The translations under genes and the position numbers were made by a program. From Patagioenas fasciata (lineage: Eukaryota; Chordata; Aves; Columbiformes; Columbidae), in NCBI RefSeq assembly GCF_037038585.1, contig NC_092520.1:119643001-119707000 (forward strand): 64,000 bases of DNA. Reading direction: 5' to 3'. Numbering within the stretch: position 1 is the stretch's first letter; every line of letters starts with the position of its first letter. The notes under the pieces are model-generated. The model had not been told where the DNA came from and did no database searches. It worked only from the letters and a program-made list of their open reading frames with translations. Below, in pieces: positions 39,616 to 53,100 of this stretch.

Positions 39616-42600
39616 AAAAATATTTAGCCTGGATAGTGACTTTTTGGGTTACCATTTGGGTGAACCTTCACCTCAGAGAACTTATAGTTTTTCTCTAGGG
39701 TTGTGTATCTCCAGAATTTTCCTTATAAACAAGACAACTGTTAGGATACTTGACTTGAAATGTGACTCATCATACCTGAGTTAATCCATTTCATTCAACC
39801 TATTCATTTGTATTTCATCTGCAATGAGTGGAGAGGAAAAGGGAACACTTGTCATGACATCTTAAAGGGATATCCTGAAATGGGAAGAATTACCTTCTAG
39901 AAATCTCTTTCTTTCAGCTGTCTAAAAATAATGCTATACTGTTGTGTCTTAAAGCTAAATAATGCAAATTGTACCTTAGGTAAAGCATCAATAGAGTTAT
40001 TTTTTAGCAGCTCTTAGATAAAGTCTGCACTATAGCACATATACAAAAGAGATAACGATGCACGACATTACTTTTACTACTTTCAGATTCATGAGAGCTA
40101 AAGGGTAAAACAATTAATTTATCTTGACAATTTTTAGTGGAATTATTGCATGAATGTGCATATGTCAATGAAAGACATAGTAACTGAGAGTAATTCTACA
40201 GTAATATAGTGCATTTAATTAAAAGTTAGTATTTCAAATTTTAATTAACACTTCCATTGAAAAATAAGTAGATCAAACCCACATAGATTTTGAAATAATT
40301 TAGACTTCATTCTAATGCAATCTTCAGATATTACTGACCAAGTAAGCACAAAAAAAGGTTTTTTTTTATTCCAGAAAAGTGTAGAACCAAGGAGTGAATT
40401 AATACACGATTTTAATACAATTGTCATTCTGGCTAATCTTTGTGTAACAAAAGTATCATGATTTTCAATACAATAATTTACCTGAAGATAGAATTCAACT
40501 TCAATTAAAATTCACATCAATGAAATATTTTTTCCATGGCTTTTGCATAGAAATTGTGTAACGATTCCTTCAGTGACATTTTAGCCTTGCGGTCTCCTCA
40601 AATAACCTCCTAAAATGCTCCACAAGAACAAGGCAATTGTTAGTCAATAGAGAATTTTTTTCTCCTGTAGTAGTTTCCTTCTATATTATTGTTGCAGTGG
40701 CTAGTGCTGACTCTTAATAAAGTCAGTCTTGAATTTGGAATTTAGCATGCATAATTTATGATGTTTGCCTCTTCAGTCAATTTTGTTTTTTAAAAATTTA
40801 TTTAAAATTTGCTTCAACTGGGAAGGGTTCCACATACCTGTGTCCACGAAGTATGTTTTGCTATCTATGTGTTCTGCTATTTTGGGTTACAAAAATGGTA
40901 ATCTGAAATGAAAACATCTGCTCTGGCAGTAACCGCTGTTTACTTGACTAGCTTTGAAGGAGAATGTATCCTCAGAGACAATATATCAATATTGTTTTAT
41001 TATTTCACTTTGACATCTCATTTCTTAAAACATTTTATCTAATTAAAAGTAAGGTCTGTTGGACATATTTATAGTTCATTAGCTAGAAATAAAACAGGGC
41101 TATTTTGCTAGCAAGTAATTAATACATATTTTTAAAATATTTTTGTCAGTATGGATCAGGATTTATCTCAGAAAATATTTATTTTTACTTTCCTTGAACA
41201 TTTGATGCAGGAGGTGGTTGAGATTGGAACTATCTTTCTATTTAACAGATGATTTTTCTAACTGTGCTAACATACACATACTTACTTGAATTGGCCTAGG
41301 ACCTGCTACTTTATATGAAGATACAATTAATTCAGTAGGCCAGAAAATCTTTGGTCTTCATGCAGCTCAAGTGCCACACATGTATAACAACACGGAAGAA
41401 TGGGAAGTATGTAGTTCACAGCAAACACAAGAAAACTCCTGATATCTAGAGTTATAAAATGAATACATCCTTGCTTTAAAAGGAGCCCAAATATCCAAGT
41501 TTAAAAGGGTTAAAAGAGTTGTTTACTACTTTAGGGGTGAATGATGAATGGGCTTGCTTTGCAAGTAAGTCTTAGATAATAACAGGGGCGCTTGGATGTG
41601 GTGGCAGTGGGAGAAAATACACTTGTCTGGCTTATCTTTTAATTTCACTGCCACAAAAGCTGGCTTTTTACAAAGAGATAGCCTGTGCTTTATGCAGTTT
41701 TATGCAAAGTCATAGTGGAAGGAAGGCATGATTTAACTACAGAAAAATAAGGAAAGTTGAAATAAATACTTCCAAGTTCTACTTTGTCAGTCTATTTAAA
41801 CAATGAAGAAAAAAATCTTTCTCCTCAGAAGTGTTTTGGCTATCTCTAAAAAGTTCCTTATCTTACCAAATACAGAGCAAGGTGAGACAGACACCTCTGC
41901 AGTTTCCATTTGCTGTATTGACTTGGTCCCCATCGACTGCAGTGAAAACTTAGCTACCTCCCATGTAGATGTCTTTATAGCAGGCACCTGGGTTCAGGTG
42001 ACTGAATCTGGAGCTGAATCCCACAGTCCAGGTCATGTCAGGTGACTTCAGTGTAATGCAGATGTTGATGCCTTTGATCGGCTGTAGCAGTGTCATCACA
42101 ATTCCATGGTTAATGAAGTGGAATGCATTGAGCTCCATGATGCTGGGACTAGACTGCTGCTGTCGGCTCTGCTTGCAGATGTAATGCTATCTCAGCCCTG
42201 TCCACACTATCCACTTTGTGCTATGATCTTTAGTGTAACTGTGGTGAAGTATACCCCAAGAAAACTTTCCCGCTGTAAAAAAATCCATACTTTTAATGGC
42301 AGCCATGGTAGAATGTGGAAAACTGGAAAGCCATTGTTTTCTTGCCAAAGGAATGATTTGATTGATTTTATATTAGGGCACGTGCATCAACTTGTGTATA
42401 TCCAGGGATGAACACCCTTAAGCCAAACAGTGGAAAACTGAAACTGGAAGCATGTCCACACACCGCAAGCACCTTCACAGACAATGGAACAAATCCTGAC
42501 TGACAGAATACCTGTTTGTTGTTGTTGTTTTGTTTTGTTTTGGGGGATGGTGGTGTTTTGGGTTTTATTGCATGTTTCATTTTGGTTTTTTTCAGGACAC

Positions 42601-45197
42601 CTCTATGATTCTATGGCTGAGTTACATATTTTAAGGCAACAGCTTTTATCACTGTCCCGGAAGCCTCAGGCTTTGAGTGTGCTGGTGAATGACAGGGAGT
42701 AGCGGCCATGAGCTGGGATGGCTGAAGCGCAGAGGAACGCGTGCTCAGGATGAGGGAGCTCTGTTTTGTTCATTGTGCTGAGGTTCATGTCACACGCCAT
42801 TACTTTTAACCTTGTTTCTGAGACAGATGGAAATATCAGAAGCTGAACCTGGTTTTGTTCTGTTGTTGTTATTGCCAAGGCTGATCCTATCTCATTTTTT
42901 TAAATAAAAGAGTGAGGACTGTGATTGCACATTGTGTGACATTGGTGGTCCAATATCTCAGTTGAAGTTAAGGGGCATTCTTCAGTGTGTTTAGGGGAGG
43001 GCAGAACTAGGCCAGACTATGCTTTTTTTATATACTTAGCTGTGGCTCACACCTCTTTAAGGGTTAGGCATTTCTGGAACAAATATGAGTCCTGATGATA
43101 GTGTCAAAAAAGAAAATATATTTTCCTTGCAATTTAATGATATTTCCAGAATCTCTTGTACAGTTGTTTTATCTCTTCCTGTGAAAGGGCACTTCTTTCC
43201 CTTAGTGCAAACAATTAGACTATGTGCTGTCACTGTAGGCATTGTTGGATTATATACAGAGTTTATGAGATGGTTCAGTAATGTGGGGTAAGCTGGGAGG
43301 TGATACAAGAAATCTAATGCAAGATATTGTCTTCTGTCAGATGGAGCTGTTCATGGCGGACAGATGATTCCAGGGCTGCTTATAAAACAGCAAATGGCTT
43401 TTGGGCCATTTGTCTAGCTTTGGGACCAAAATGACCTGGTTAATCTAGCAGTATCTGAGTCTGTTAGTTGCAGATACCACCTTTTCTTTTCTTTCAGTGC
43501 TTGTTTAATTTAAATGTAATTCACAGAAACACACATTATCAAATAAGATGCACGTATAGAAATTCATGTAACAGAAGTTCACTTCCCCAGACTGTAGGAG
43601 TTATCTGTCAGCTCCTGAGGCTGGCATAATATGTGGTAGCTAAATTGCTCTTGATGGTCAGGATTGTGAACTGAAACAGTCTAGGCAAAATCTTTCAGTG
43701 TTGCAGAATATTTTGTTGTTCTTTTGATATCAGCTCAGTTTGCGGAGAGCACTGTGTTTCTTCTCGTAAATGCTTTTGGTTTCATTTAGAAACATACTGT
43801 GATTCTGATTTATGCTGTGCTAGTACAAGGTGGGGTTGCTGTGGGGTTACTGTGCAGGCAGTTTCATGAGGATTGCATTCATGTGCATGTTCTTAACCCA
43901 GAGCTGCTGACTCCACGTGGGTTTGTTGTGCTGATTAGTGCAGCTGTTGTTACCACAGAGCCCAGTACTGGCCAAGGCCCAGCACAGTAAAAAGGAGAAG
44001 AGTTGTAAAAGGGCTGATCAAAAACATGGTACCTGTCCAGCCAATTTGGATTACATAATCTGAGTACAGGATTGTTCAATAGAAATGAATACAAAAAGTA
44101 GGGTGCATCTCACCTAATTAGGGTACTAAAGTGAGGTGTTTAACCTGCCCTGTACCTCCTGTGTGGTCAATATAAACAGAAGACTCATGGATGTCATACT
44201 GTATCTGCATGTAATTTAGCTTGGCCCTAAAATATCAGTAACTGTAGCAAATTGGAGATTGGAGCAGAAAACACATCTCCTTAGAATTAGTAATTTATTT
44301 AGCCCAGTTATATAGTAAATAATAATATGCTACAAATGATTATGGAGTTGCGGTAGCAAAACTTTGTAAAAGTTAAACAAAAGTGCAGGACTCTTTACCA
44401 AAGGTAATGAAGGCCCTGTTGATACGGAAGTATTGGTCAGATGTGTGGGATCCCATTCTGGAGCTATTTCTTTCTTCTCTTCATTTGCTATCATTCATAT
44501 TCGAGCTTTTATAATTTCTTCTTATCTTCTTTGCATTTTAAACATACATATGGTGTTTTACATACACTAGATACATCTTCTTTGTTCTCTTTATTATGCC
44601 CTAAAACCAGTTCTGCCTGTCCCTGAAGGTGGCTTCCCTTCAACCATGAGTAATTGACCTTTTGTGATTTGTGTTTATACATGTAGGACCTCCCTTGTCA
44701 TCCTGTGCTTGTACTCTTGGGAGATGTTGCCACATGTTTTGGGGTCATAATAAGGACAAGACTTGTAGAAAAAAGTAAATTCTTTTCAAACTTACTAAGT
44801 ATAACTGGAAAAAATGTGCAAGATACATAGGAATCACAATGGTCATGTATGCCTGTAAGTGCTGATCTCTTTCTGATAACTGCAGTCCATTTCAGAGTGT
44901 CTCAGTTTTGGACACCCCATGTTGGGTGATGTAAGTTCAACTGAGAGAGAAACACAAAGAAATGTAATACTGAGACTGCATTGAAGACAACTTTGTACTG
45001 CCAGTTGTGCCAAGGCAAAATGTAATGGAGGAATACTGACAAGGCGACTTTACTGACAACTGTAGAGGATCCCTGCCAGTGCTGGGAAGCATTATGGGAG
45101 TGAGGTACCAACATGAAATACGACAAATGGTGATGAGGACTGACACCAGGATGCAGCTGGGAACAGTGCACTGTGAATAAGCAGAGAATTAATGAAG

Positions 45198-45780
45198 TGG
45201 CTTGGTTTAACCCAGATGGCAACTAGGCACCAACCAGACACTCACTCACTCCTCCTGGTGACATGAGGGAGAGAATTGGAAAGGTAAAAGTGAGAAAACT
45301 CATAGGCTGAGATAAAGACAGTTTAATAGGTAAAGCAAAAGCCGTGCATGCAAGCAAAGCAAAACATGGGATTCATTCGCCGCTTCCCATGGGCAGGCAG
45401 GTGTTCAGCCATCTCCAGGAAAGCCAAGGTCCATCACATATAATGGTTACTTGGGTCATTCTTAACATCCTCCTTTCCTTCTTCTACTTGCTGTTTTATA
45501 TACTGAGCATGATGTCATATTGTGTTGATATGCCTTTGGTCAGTTGGGGTCAGCTGTCCTAGCTGTGTGCCCTCCAAACTTCTTGTGCATCCCCAGTCTC
45601 CTTGTTGGTGGGTTGGTATGAAGAGCAGAAAGGTCTTGAATCTCTGTAAGCCCTGCTCAGTAACTACCAAAACATTCATTTATTATCAACACTGTTTCCA
45701 GCACAAATCCAAAACATAGGCCCATACTACTATACTAGCTACTATGAAGAAAATTAACTCTATCCCAGCCAAAACGAGCA
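45198..45780 (-). mobile_element. Solo LTR of the same avian ERV family, antisense
   Basis: Read as reverse complement, this is a second member of the family at 31780. The + strand opens TGGCTTGGTTTAACCCAGAT and closes AAATTAACTCTATCCCAGCC. Shared landmarks include the TTTGCTTGCATGCA stretch (reverse complement at 45334-45358) and the ATTAAA hexamer (45322-45327 on the minus strand). It retains a good TATA box (TATATAAAA, reverse complement at 45494-45502) beside a TGACATCA motif (reverse complement within 45510-45517). No matching internal region or partner LTR in the same direction was found, so it is also a solo LTR. It lies antisense to OCA2. Confidence 0.88.
45494..45517 (-). promoter_or_regulatory. 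TATA box and CRE-like site retained in the antisense LTR
   Basis: On the minus strand a TGACATCA motif is followed closely by GCTCAGTATATAAAA, the usual arrangement of the U3 promoter in this LTR family. The + strand sister copy at 31780 has lost the TATA sequence. Activity is not shown by sequence alone. Confidence 0.5.
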
Positions 45781-48700
45781 TACCTTGCAAGTCTATGAAA
45801 GTTAGCAAATCTGCTTTCTTTAAAAAAGAACTAGTGGAGGGATGCAAAGAGGCTCTTGCAATGATTGAACTGTTGGAGCTAGAGAATAATTCTTGGTATT
45901 TCTTGAGGTGAAAGAAAGGGACATTGAGAAACTGAAGTGAGAAAGCTCTAGGTTAGTATTTTAGTTATACGAATAGGTAGGAAAGCACAGTTACAGAGAG
46001 CTAATCTGCAAGAGTTTTAGATGTAGGTTGAATGTAGAGCTCTTAACAGAGATGTAGACCCAAGCTGACTAAAATGATGTGTGAGGATAAGGACTACAAT
46101 GATAGTGCTATGAAAAAAGGAAATAAATGGAAACATTTGCAGGGGGAGGGAAATGAGAACCGTGCAGGCTCACATGGAGAGTAAACTGATAGCTAGACAT
46201 CAGTGAAGACCTGTCAGAGGAGGGCACAGAACTGTGATTTGAAGAGAGTGAAGTTAGCTTAATTGGAGGGAAGGACATCAGTGAATTGTCAGCACAGGAA
46301 ACATTGCTGGCTTGAATGTAGTCTGTGATGAAATTACCCAGACATGGGAAGTAGAGGAAGAGGGAGAAGATGGTAAAGCACAGAATCTTGAAAGCAAGGG
46401 GACACAGTGACACACATACAAAGTGAGATCAGAGGAAAGCTGGAAGATGAGGCAGCCTCCAAAGTCAAGAATAGTACAGGTGGCCATGTCAAAGCCAGTG
46501 ACTCTGCTAAGAGGATGAGGAAGAAATATTGCTTCTAGTTTCACTGAAGAAGTCTGTGGAGTGGACTTTAGTGAGAGTGATTTTGTTGGTAATAAACTGA
46601 AATGCTCTGGTATTATAAAGTATTTTTGATGTTCCTGTCACTGACTTATGAAAAAAAAAAAGGAATAGGTTTAGGGCCAAGTTCTGGCCTGAAATGAAAT
46701 CGTCATTTGACTGTAGTAATTTACCTTACAACTTAGTCGAGGAAAATCCTGTTTTCTAATACTTATGTATACACTAACTCAGGGGAGAGCTACATGACCT
46801 GCAGGGCTTTTTGTCTTACAGGGTAAAATGATTTCCTTTCCCTGAAGTAAATGCATGTGCATACATACCAAGGAAAAGAAGCTTTATGTCTGGTACACTG
46901 ACACCCAAAAAGCTGTTGGTTAAATCTACAATCACTTCATATGTTTACATAGACTTAGATGTTCTATCATTGTACTAGTCAGACTGCAGAATAAGTATCT
47001 TCTCACTTAAATGGTTGCTAAGATTATCCCATGTTTTGAACATTGCACAGAAAATCTACTGACTATATCTTCTGACACAAAGTATATGCGGTCAGTGTAT
47101 ATTCTGAAGTGTGAGCAATTAGTATGTCAATGCATAGAAGAATTTGAAATACTAAACATGTGCTAAAGCTTATAATTAAATAGATTACTTCAGTGACACT
47201 TGTGCAAGTTGTTTATTTCCATTGTAACTACCAGGGCACAGTATATTTCATCCAAACTAATGATGCAGTTGCATTTAGAAAAAACCCTCAAGTATATTTT
47301 TCACGTTTAATAATTTCAACCAAGATACACAAGCAGTCCACTTGTTCATTGTATTTTGGCATATATTATTCTTCATAGGAAGAATAATTTGACTTTTCAG
47401 TTATGAGGTACACTACTGGAATATTAATTTTTTGCTTTGTGAGATTTCTGAACAGTATTCAGAATCTAACTATTCAGAAAACAGACTGCATTCAGAAGTA
47501 TTATCACTGACCAATAATGACAAATTATTCCCTACTTCAGCAATAATTTCATGTTCAGTAGGTATACATCTGAGTAGTAAACTGATTAAAATGCTCCTTT
47601 TATTTGAACTTTTTAAGACATTAAGTCATACAGCTGTTTTAAAATATTTTGCTAAATGGAAAGCTGCTTCTAACAAGTATGTTTCAGGAAAAAAAGAAAA
47701 AGAATGCTTTTGAAAAGCTTTTTGTTCCCCTCATTCCATCAAAGCCCAACTTTCAATCTGGTTTCCTGTGCAAACATACTGCTGTGAATGTGTCTCTGTG
47801 TTTCCCACCTAATAACTTCTGAATGTGCTTAGCAACTTCAAACACTTCTGACAGGAGAAAGGATGGTGGTGAAAGGAGGCTTGATTTCTCAAATATAATT
47901 AAAATCCCTGAATTTTCATCAAAGTCAGTGGCTGGGAAGAGAAAAAGAAACCCTATTAGTATTCCCAGTGAGGGAAAGTGCAGTCTGAGCCCACACTTCT
48001 TTACACACTGAAAAAAAATCATGCAGGTGAATGTCATTGTAAGTTATGGAAGAAAGCTTCAGCTAGAGCTTTCTACTCAGACAGAAAGTCAGTTGAACTT
48101 AAGACACAAATTGGTAGGAAATAAAGCTTCATTATTTTCCAGTGCTCATAGAGCTGCTTGTCAGTAAAGGAAAGGTTCATCTCACCACACTTTTCCATTT
48201 TGCAGTGTTGATACCTTTATTTCCATGCCCAGCTCTCATTGTAGTCAATAGAGATAAATAAGTTTTAGAAGGTGATTAATTTCATCCTAACGCAAAAAAT
48301 AATAAAGGTAAAATATATTCTATCTTAGAAAGGCCAGTAGCTCAGATGTAAATGTGTACAGGTTTGTCCCACAACATAGATTATTTTCTCACATATACGT
48401 GAATTACCTTAGTAAGGATAGTTGTGATGAAGCATGCAGGAGAGGATGTGGAGTTTCTATTAGAGAGGGCATCAAAAGGCAAACAAAAAATAATTGGGGA
48501 ATGGCAGGCAGCAAAGCAATAGTGCCACTCGGCTTTAGGAAGATGCAGGGAAGAATGATTAATGTTTTTATTCCACCTGGGAGAAGGTATAAAATTAATG
48601 TACAGCTGTTTGTATGAGTGAGATGTATTTGAATTCTCATGTAGGTAATGTCATATGTGCTGGCATAAACAGTTTTTGTTATCCAAAAAATTCTTAGTTT

Positions 48701-50014
48701 TTGCAGTTTCGTACAGTTATTACATCACATGCCAAGTTTCCAGCTAATTACAACACCCTCAATTTGATTAGACAGTCACTATAGCTGCCGAAAAAGAGTT
48801 TTACTGAAAGATTATTGAAATTAGAATGTGATTTTCTAAATAAAAAGGGTACTTTAAAAAAACAATTTGCAGGAGATCCAAACACAGAGTTAACTTAAAT
48901 GGCTGGAAGAGACATGAAGTCTGGAAAACTAAGAGAATGCTGTAAGGATGAAGCTTACATACATTTGCTGTATGAACCCTGACTAATAAGCCTCTGAAGA
49001 GAGTATATTAATTCTCCTCATCTTGAGCTTGCTTGATCTCATGCTTCATGTTTGCTTGCCAAAACATCATACAGACATTTGGTATTGCATCAGAATCATA
49101 GTTTTATGTGACATTTCATTTTCTCAAATGATTTGATATTTTTAATAGAGCTAGCAAGGTGATTTGCCCTCTGTTACTAAATAATGTCTTCCAACATGGT
49201 CAGAAGAAAGGAGGATTTCTGTTTACATTATTTTCGTTATAATGCATTTGAAAATAGAACTGCTTGAAGGAAGTAGTGCTCTTAATGGAATAGTAAATAG
49301 CCTTTTATTTTTCTTTTGTGCAAATTAGATGATATTTCTCACACAGAAGATGTGGTAGTATTTACTATATCCTTTGCTTTTTTATTGCTTGAACTTAGCA
49401 GTGATTTCTGATAACTTTTTAAAATTATGATCAAGCTGATTATATTTGTTGTTCATTTGTTGTTTTTTACTGCTTCCTGATAATGATAGCTGAATGAAAA
49501 CTGTTTGAGGCTCAAAACCAAGTGACATCCATGCACTTAGTTTTCCTAGTGCTATGCAAATTATCTAAAGAATACATTTTCTAAAGGCAAAGGGAAAAAA
49601 AAAACCCTTAAATTATTCCAAGCAGTCAAGAAATATTCATATTCCATCTCTAGCACTGTGAGGATATTAATTGCAAGCTTTTGCTCAAGACTTTTTTTCA
49701 TAATGTTACAACTGAAATGAATCTCTGTGCCTTCTAAGACAGGAAATTCAAAAGTCTGTTGACCTTAGCTGAAAAGGACAAATTCGGAGAAATAAACTAA
49801 AGTGGAAAATGTCTTACACATATCTGAAACAATGATCCTGATATTTTAGAGAGATAATTATGTGATTCTGTGGTGGGACTTAGGGATGGTTCAGAATCAC
49901 TCAGTGACACTTAAACCAACCACTTGATTGTCCAAGCTGTTCAAAAGGAAGTGGAAAAACTAAAACAGTAAAGGAGGAAGACTGAGTTGCATGTAGCATT
50001 AATGTAAATGGTTA
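45781..50014. other. OCA2 intron after the second LTR
   Basis: The first part, about 45830-46580, is markedly purine-rich on the + strand and moderately GC-richer than its surroundings, with no recognised gene. The remainder is AT-rich, and no exon or repeat was recognised. Open frames at 47432-47713, 47753-48037 and 48354-48617 are unrecognised and probably chance frames. Confidence 0.45.
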
Positions 50015-50185
50015 GTCTAGACCATCTGGTCTCCTGCATAACTCACTTGCCAAGGAACTTCCTTGACACTCCTGTGCCATGTCCTGAGCTAAGTGTAGGT
50101 CCGTGAAACAATGTCCAGGGACCTGGGTGCACACTCGAGTTGCTGGCAGCAACCCAGCTCTTCCACTGCAGTGATGGAGATACAA
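50015..50185 (-). mobile_element. Possible ancient CR1-like 3' fragment, antisense
   Basis: The run TCTAGACCATCTGGTCTCCT-GCATAACTCACTTGCC, followed by AAGGAACTTCCTTGACACTC and later GCAGTGATGGAGATAC, resembles the reverse complement of an old CR1 3' end seen across reptiles and birds. The match is degenerate and made from memory. Confidence 0.4.
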
Positions 50186-53100
50186 GGAGGAAGGCAGAAG
50201 TTAGAGAAGTAACTAGCTTAGTTTTCTCCCACTTGTTGAAAATATGAAGATAATAAAATCTCTTTATATTTTTTTTAAATGTCTAATAATTTTATTCTAA
50301 TTTTTCCCTAATTTCTGTCACTCTGTAATCCTTAATCCTGATGAAAGCCTGAGTAACACTCATGATAGTGTGGGTTAGAAGAGTGGGTTAGATGACAACA
50401 CTGGGACTGATGCAGTCTTTCTCAAAGAAACTTCTGCAAATTCAGTGCATTTTTAGGAGTTGAGAACTGGAGTTTCTCAAGCTCTGACCTCTCAACTTGA
50501 AGCACCTTGAGGGTTATCTGCCATCTATAACAATTAGACAGTGAACTCCAATCGATGCTTCCGATTGACTTGCAACACCTGTGAACTGGTCAAGCAGCTA
50601 CCCCATGTTAAAACATACTGCTAGTGATACTTATGTGTGTCCCTATACTATACTTTTTCTATCTTGTCCATCTGTTAGGTCTCCTCTTTTCATCATCTAA
50701 GAAAAGTTGGTATATCTGAAGGAATATGTTTGTCTAATATTTATTTGTCTAATGCTTTGTATGTGGGAGCTTTAATGTGCTGAGGAGTTGATGCCCTTAA
50801 AGTAAAATTCAGTAGATTTAACTTTAATTTTCTAGTTCACTTAAAATTAGACTTGTGATTAATAAAATCTTTCCTTATAGTGAGCGCATAAGAGCTCAGA
50901 TATGGGGATTTTCTGAGGTAGGAAGACCTGTACACTGCAATGAACCGTGGCGGCAGGGAGGGCTTGGGAGGTTCCAGCTGCCCCCTTCTTTGCCTTTGGT
51001 TGGCATCTCATGGTGGGCTGGAAAGAAGTCTCCAAGTGCACCCCGCTGGAATGAAAATCTCCACTCTCTGTCCTTGTCTTAACCTGGGTGGCCTGAAGCA
51101 CAGAGTTTGTGGTGGAAACTGGCCTTACAAAATCAGTAACCTTTTATCAGAAGGTGTCTGCTGAGTTCATGATGAAAAATAATCATTAATGCACAGGAAA
51201 CATCTTTCTGCTTTTTAGTTCAAAATGCAATTACATTGCTTCTTTGTCCTGGTAAACTACTGTACATGAGTTCTCTATTATCACATGACACATGAATAGG
51301 AGTCTCAAAGTGGTGAGAAAGAGGAGAATGGGATGGAACATAGTATTTCTTATGTAAATCTGGTTTTTTAGCAAAGTCCAGGACTTCTAATATAGTTGAC
51401 AGTGCTCTGCTGTAATTATTAAAGAATTCACTCATTAATCCCTAATGTAAAATATCTTATTCTTAAAAAAAAAAAAAAAATAAAATTTGCTTTCATCAAA
51501 TTAGAGCATGTGGGGGGCGGGGGGGAAGGCAGCAAAGGGAAGTTAAATAAACAAACAAGCCAAAAAATGAAACACCAAAAAAACCCCAAAACCAAACCCT
51601 AAGAAAAGTGCCCTGAGATGCCATTTGTGGGGGTTGTGATTAAGGAAATTAATGGAAATAACGTTCAGGCAACTTCCATTCCTGAATCTTCACTGAGAAA
51701 AAGCAGGATAATACAGAGTCAGTAAAGGTAATTTAATTTGAAACATTTTGCAACTAAAAGAAATCACAGTTAATTTCTGCCCTATCCATTATCTCTGGTT
51801 TCTTTAGACTACGTAGAAAAATAATGTAGGCTAATATTTTTTGTAGATAAATTTTGTTTCAAAAATAGACAAAATATTATTTTGAGACATTTCTACAACA
51901 GAGAGGTTTGAGCTATAAAAAGATATCTAAACAAAAACATGGATAAGTCTCAGATTTGTTTTTGTAAAACAAAAAACCTATAATCATCAAAAGCCAGTTC
52001 ACAGTATGTTAAATGTTTCATAAAATACAGAAACACTAACTGTAAACATTGCAAAAACTGTTTCAGCAGTCCCAGTGCACTCATTTTATCACAGTATGTC
52101 TCACTAGTTTTGTATATATCTATCTCATTAGTAGAATATAGGTATCAGAACCATTCAAAGAATTCAAGAGAACAATTCACTACCAGGAATATTGAGGTTT
52201 CTACTCACGACCAGTATGTGAGTCTCTTGAAGTATTGTCAGGGAAGAAATACTTCACTGATTTTCTCTTCTAGCCACCCATAATAATTTTAATCTTAAGC
52301 TCAGATTCACAACTACATCTCATTACACAGATGTGTAGGGAGAGAAATAAGTATGGCTTTCCCAAGGAGTGGAATCAATTTAATGTATGTGCATTTCCTA
52401 GACTTTAGAAAGGTGTGAAGGTTTCATAACAAAAACAGAAACAAGAAATTGAGGACAAAATTTGTTTTGGGGTCTTGCTGGGGGATGTAGAGAGAAAATA
52501 TATTGCTAATATACGAGAATAGATCCAAAGGTGACAGGAAGTTGTGATAAACTGAACAAATTGCTAGCAGATCATTTTGAATTTTTATGCCACACTTTAT
52601 CATGGCATATCCTACTTCTTTAGTAGGACAGAAAGGAGTCTGTCTATATATGTTCCCCTAACAATAAAGGGAAAATCTACTCTGCTTCTAGGACTTTCAT
52701 ATTAAAGCACCAGGTAACAGATTGTTAAGGAATATTTGGGGACTCAAATAGTCTTGGCAAAAATAATAATAATAATTTAAAAAGTCATTAATGGACCAGA
52801 AACTCATGTGAATTTAAGTTATTGAAACTTAGTCTACTGGTAGAATTTTTTTGATGTGCGAATTTAAGTTTGCAGAATTTATCTCATCTCTGGTAACTGT
52901 AATGGTAAACAATTTGCATAGACTTTAGCAGTACTAAAACTTAGGGGAAATGGCTTAAATACAAAGCTGTCTTGAAGGACCTTTTTATCTCTGAAGAGAC
53001 CATATGCATGATACAAAATTTTTTTTCAGCATTTCCTATGTTTAGTTTTAAGTGAAAGATCAGATGCTACTGTCATCTAATAACTAGTGTCTTGATGATT

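Larger units (their letters stand above)
32327..45197. other. OCA2 intron between the two LTRs
   Basis: Nearly 13 kb of AT-rich intron with no retroviral internal genes, so the flanking LTRs are not the two ends of one provirus. It holds a G-rich stretch at 34618-34648, a purine-rich continuation to about 34694, a GC-rich islet at 39340-39470 and another at about 42655-42745. The long open frame at 37250-37699 opens with GTG rather than ATG and is not recognised. The segment 44880-45197 next to the second LTR is also unassigned. Confidence 0.5.

Noticed and set aside
31780..45780. A complete provirus between the two LTRs
   Set aside because: The LTRs point in opposite directions and no gag, pol or env frame or primer-binding site was seen between them.
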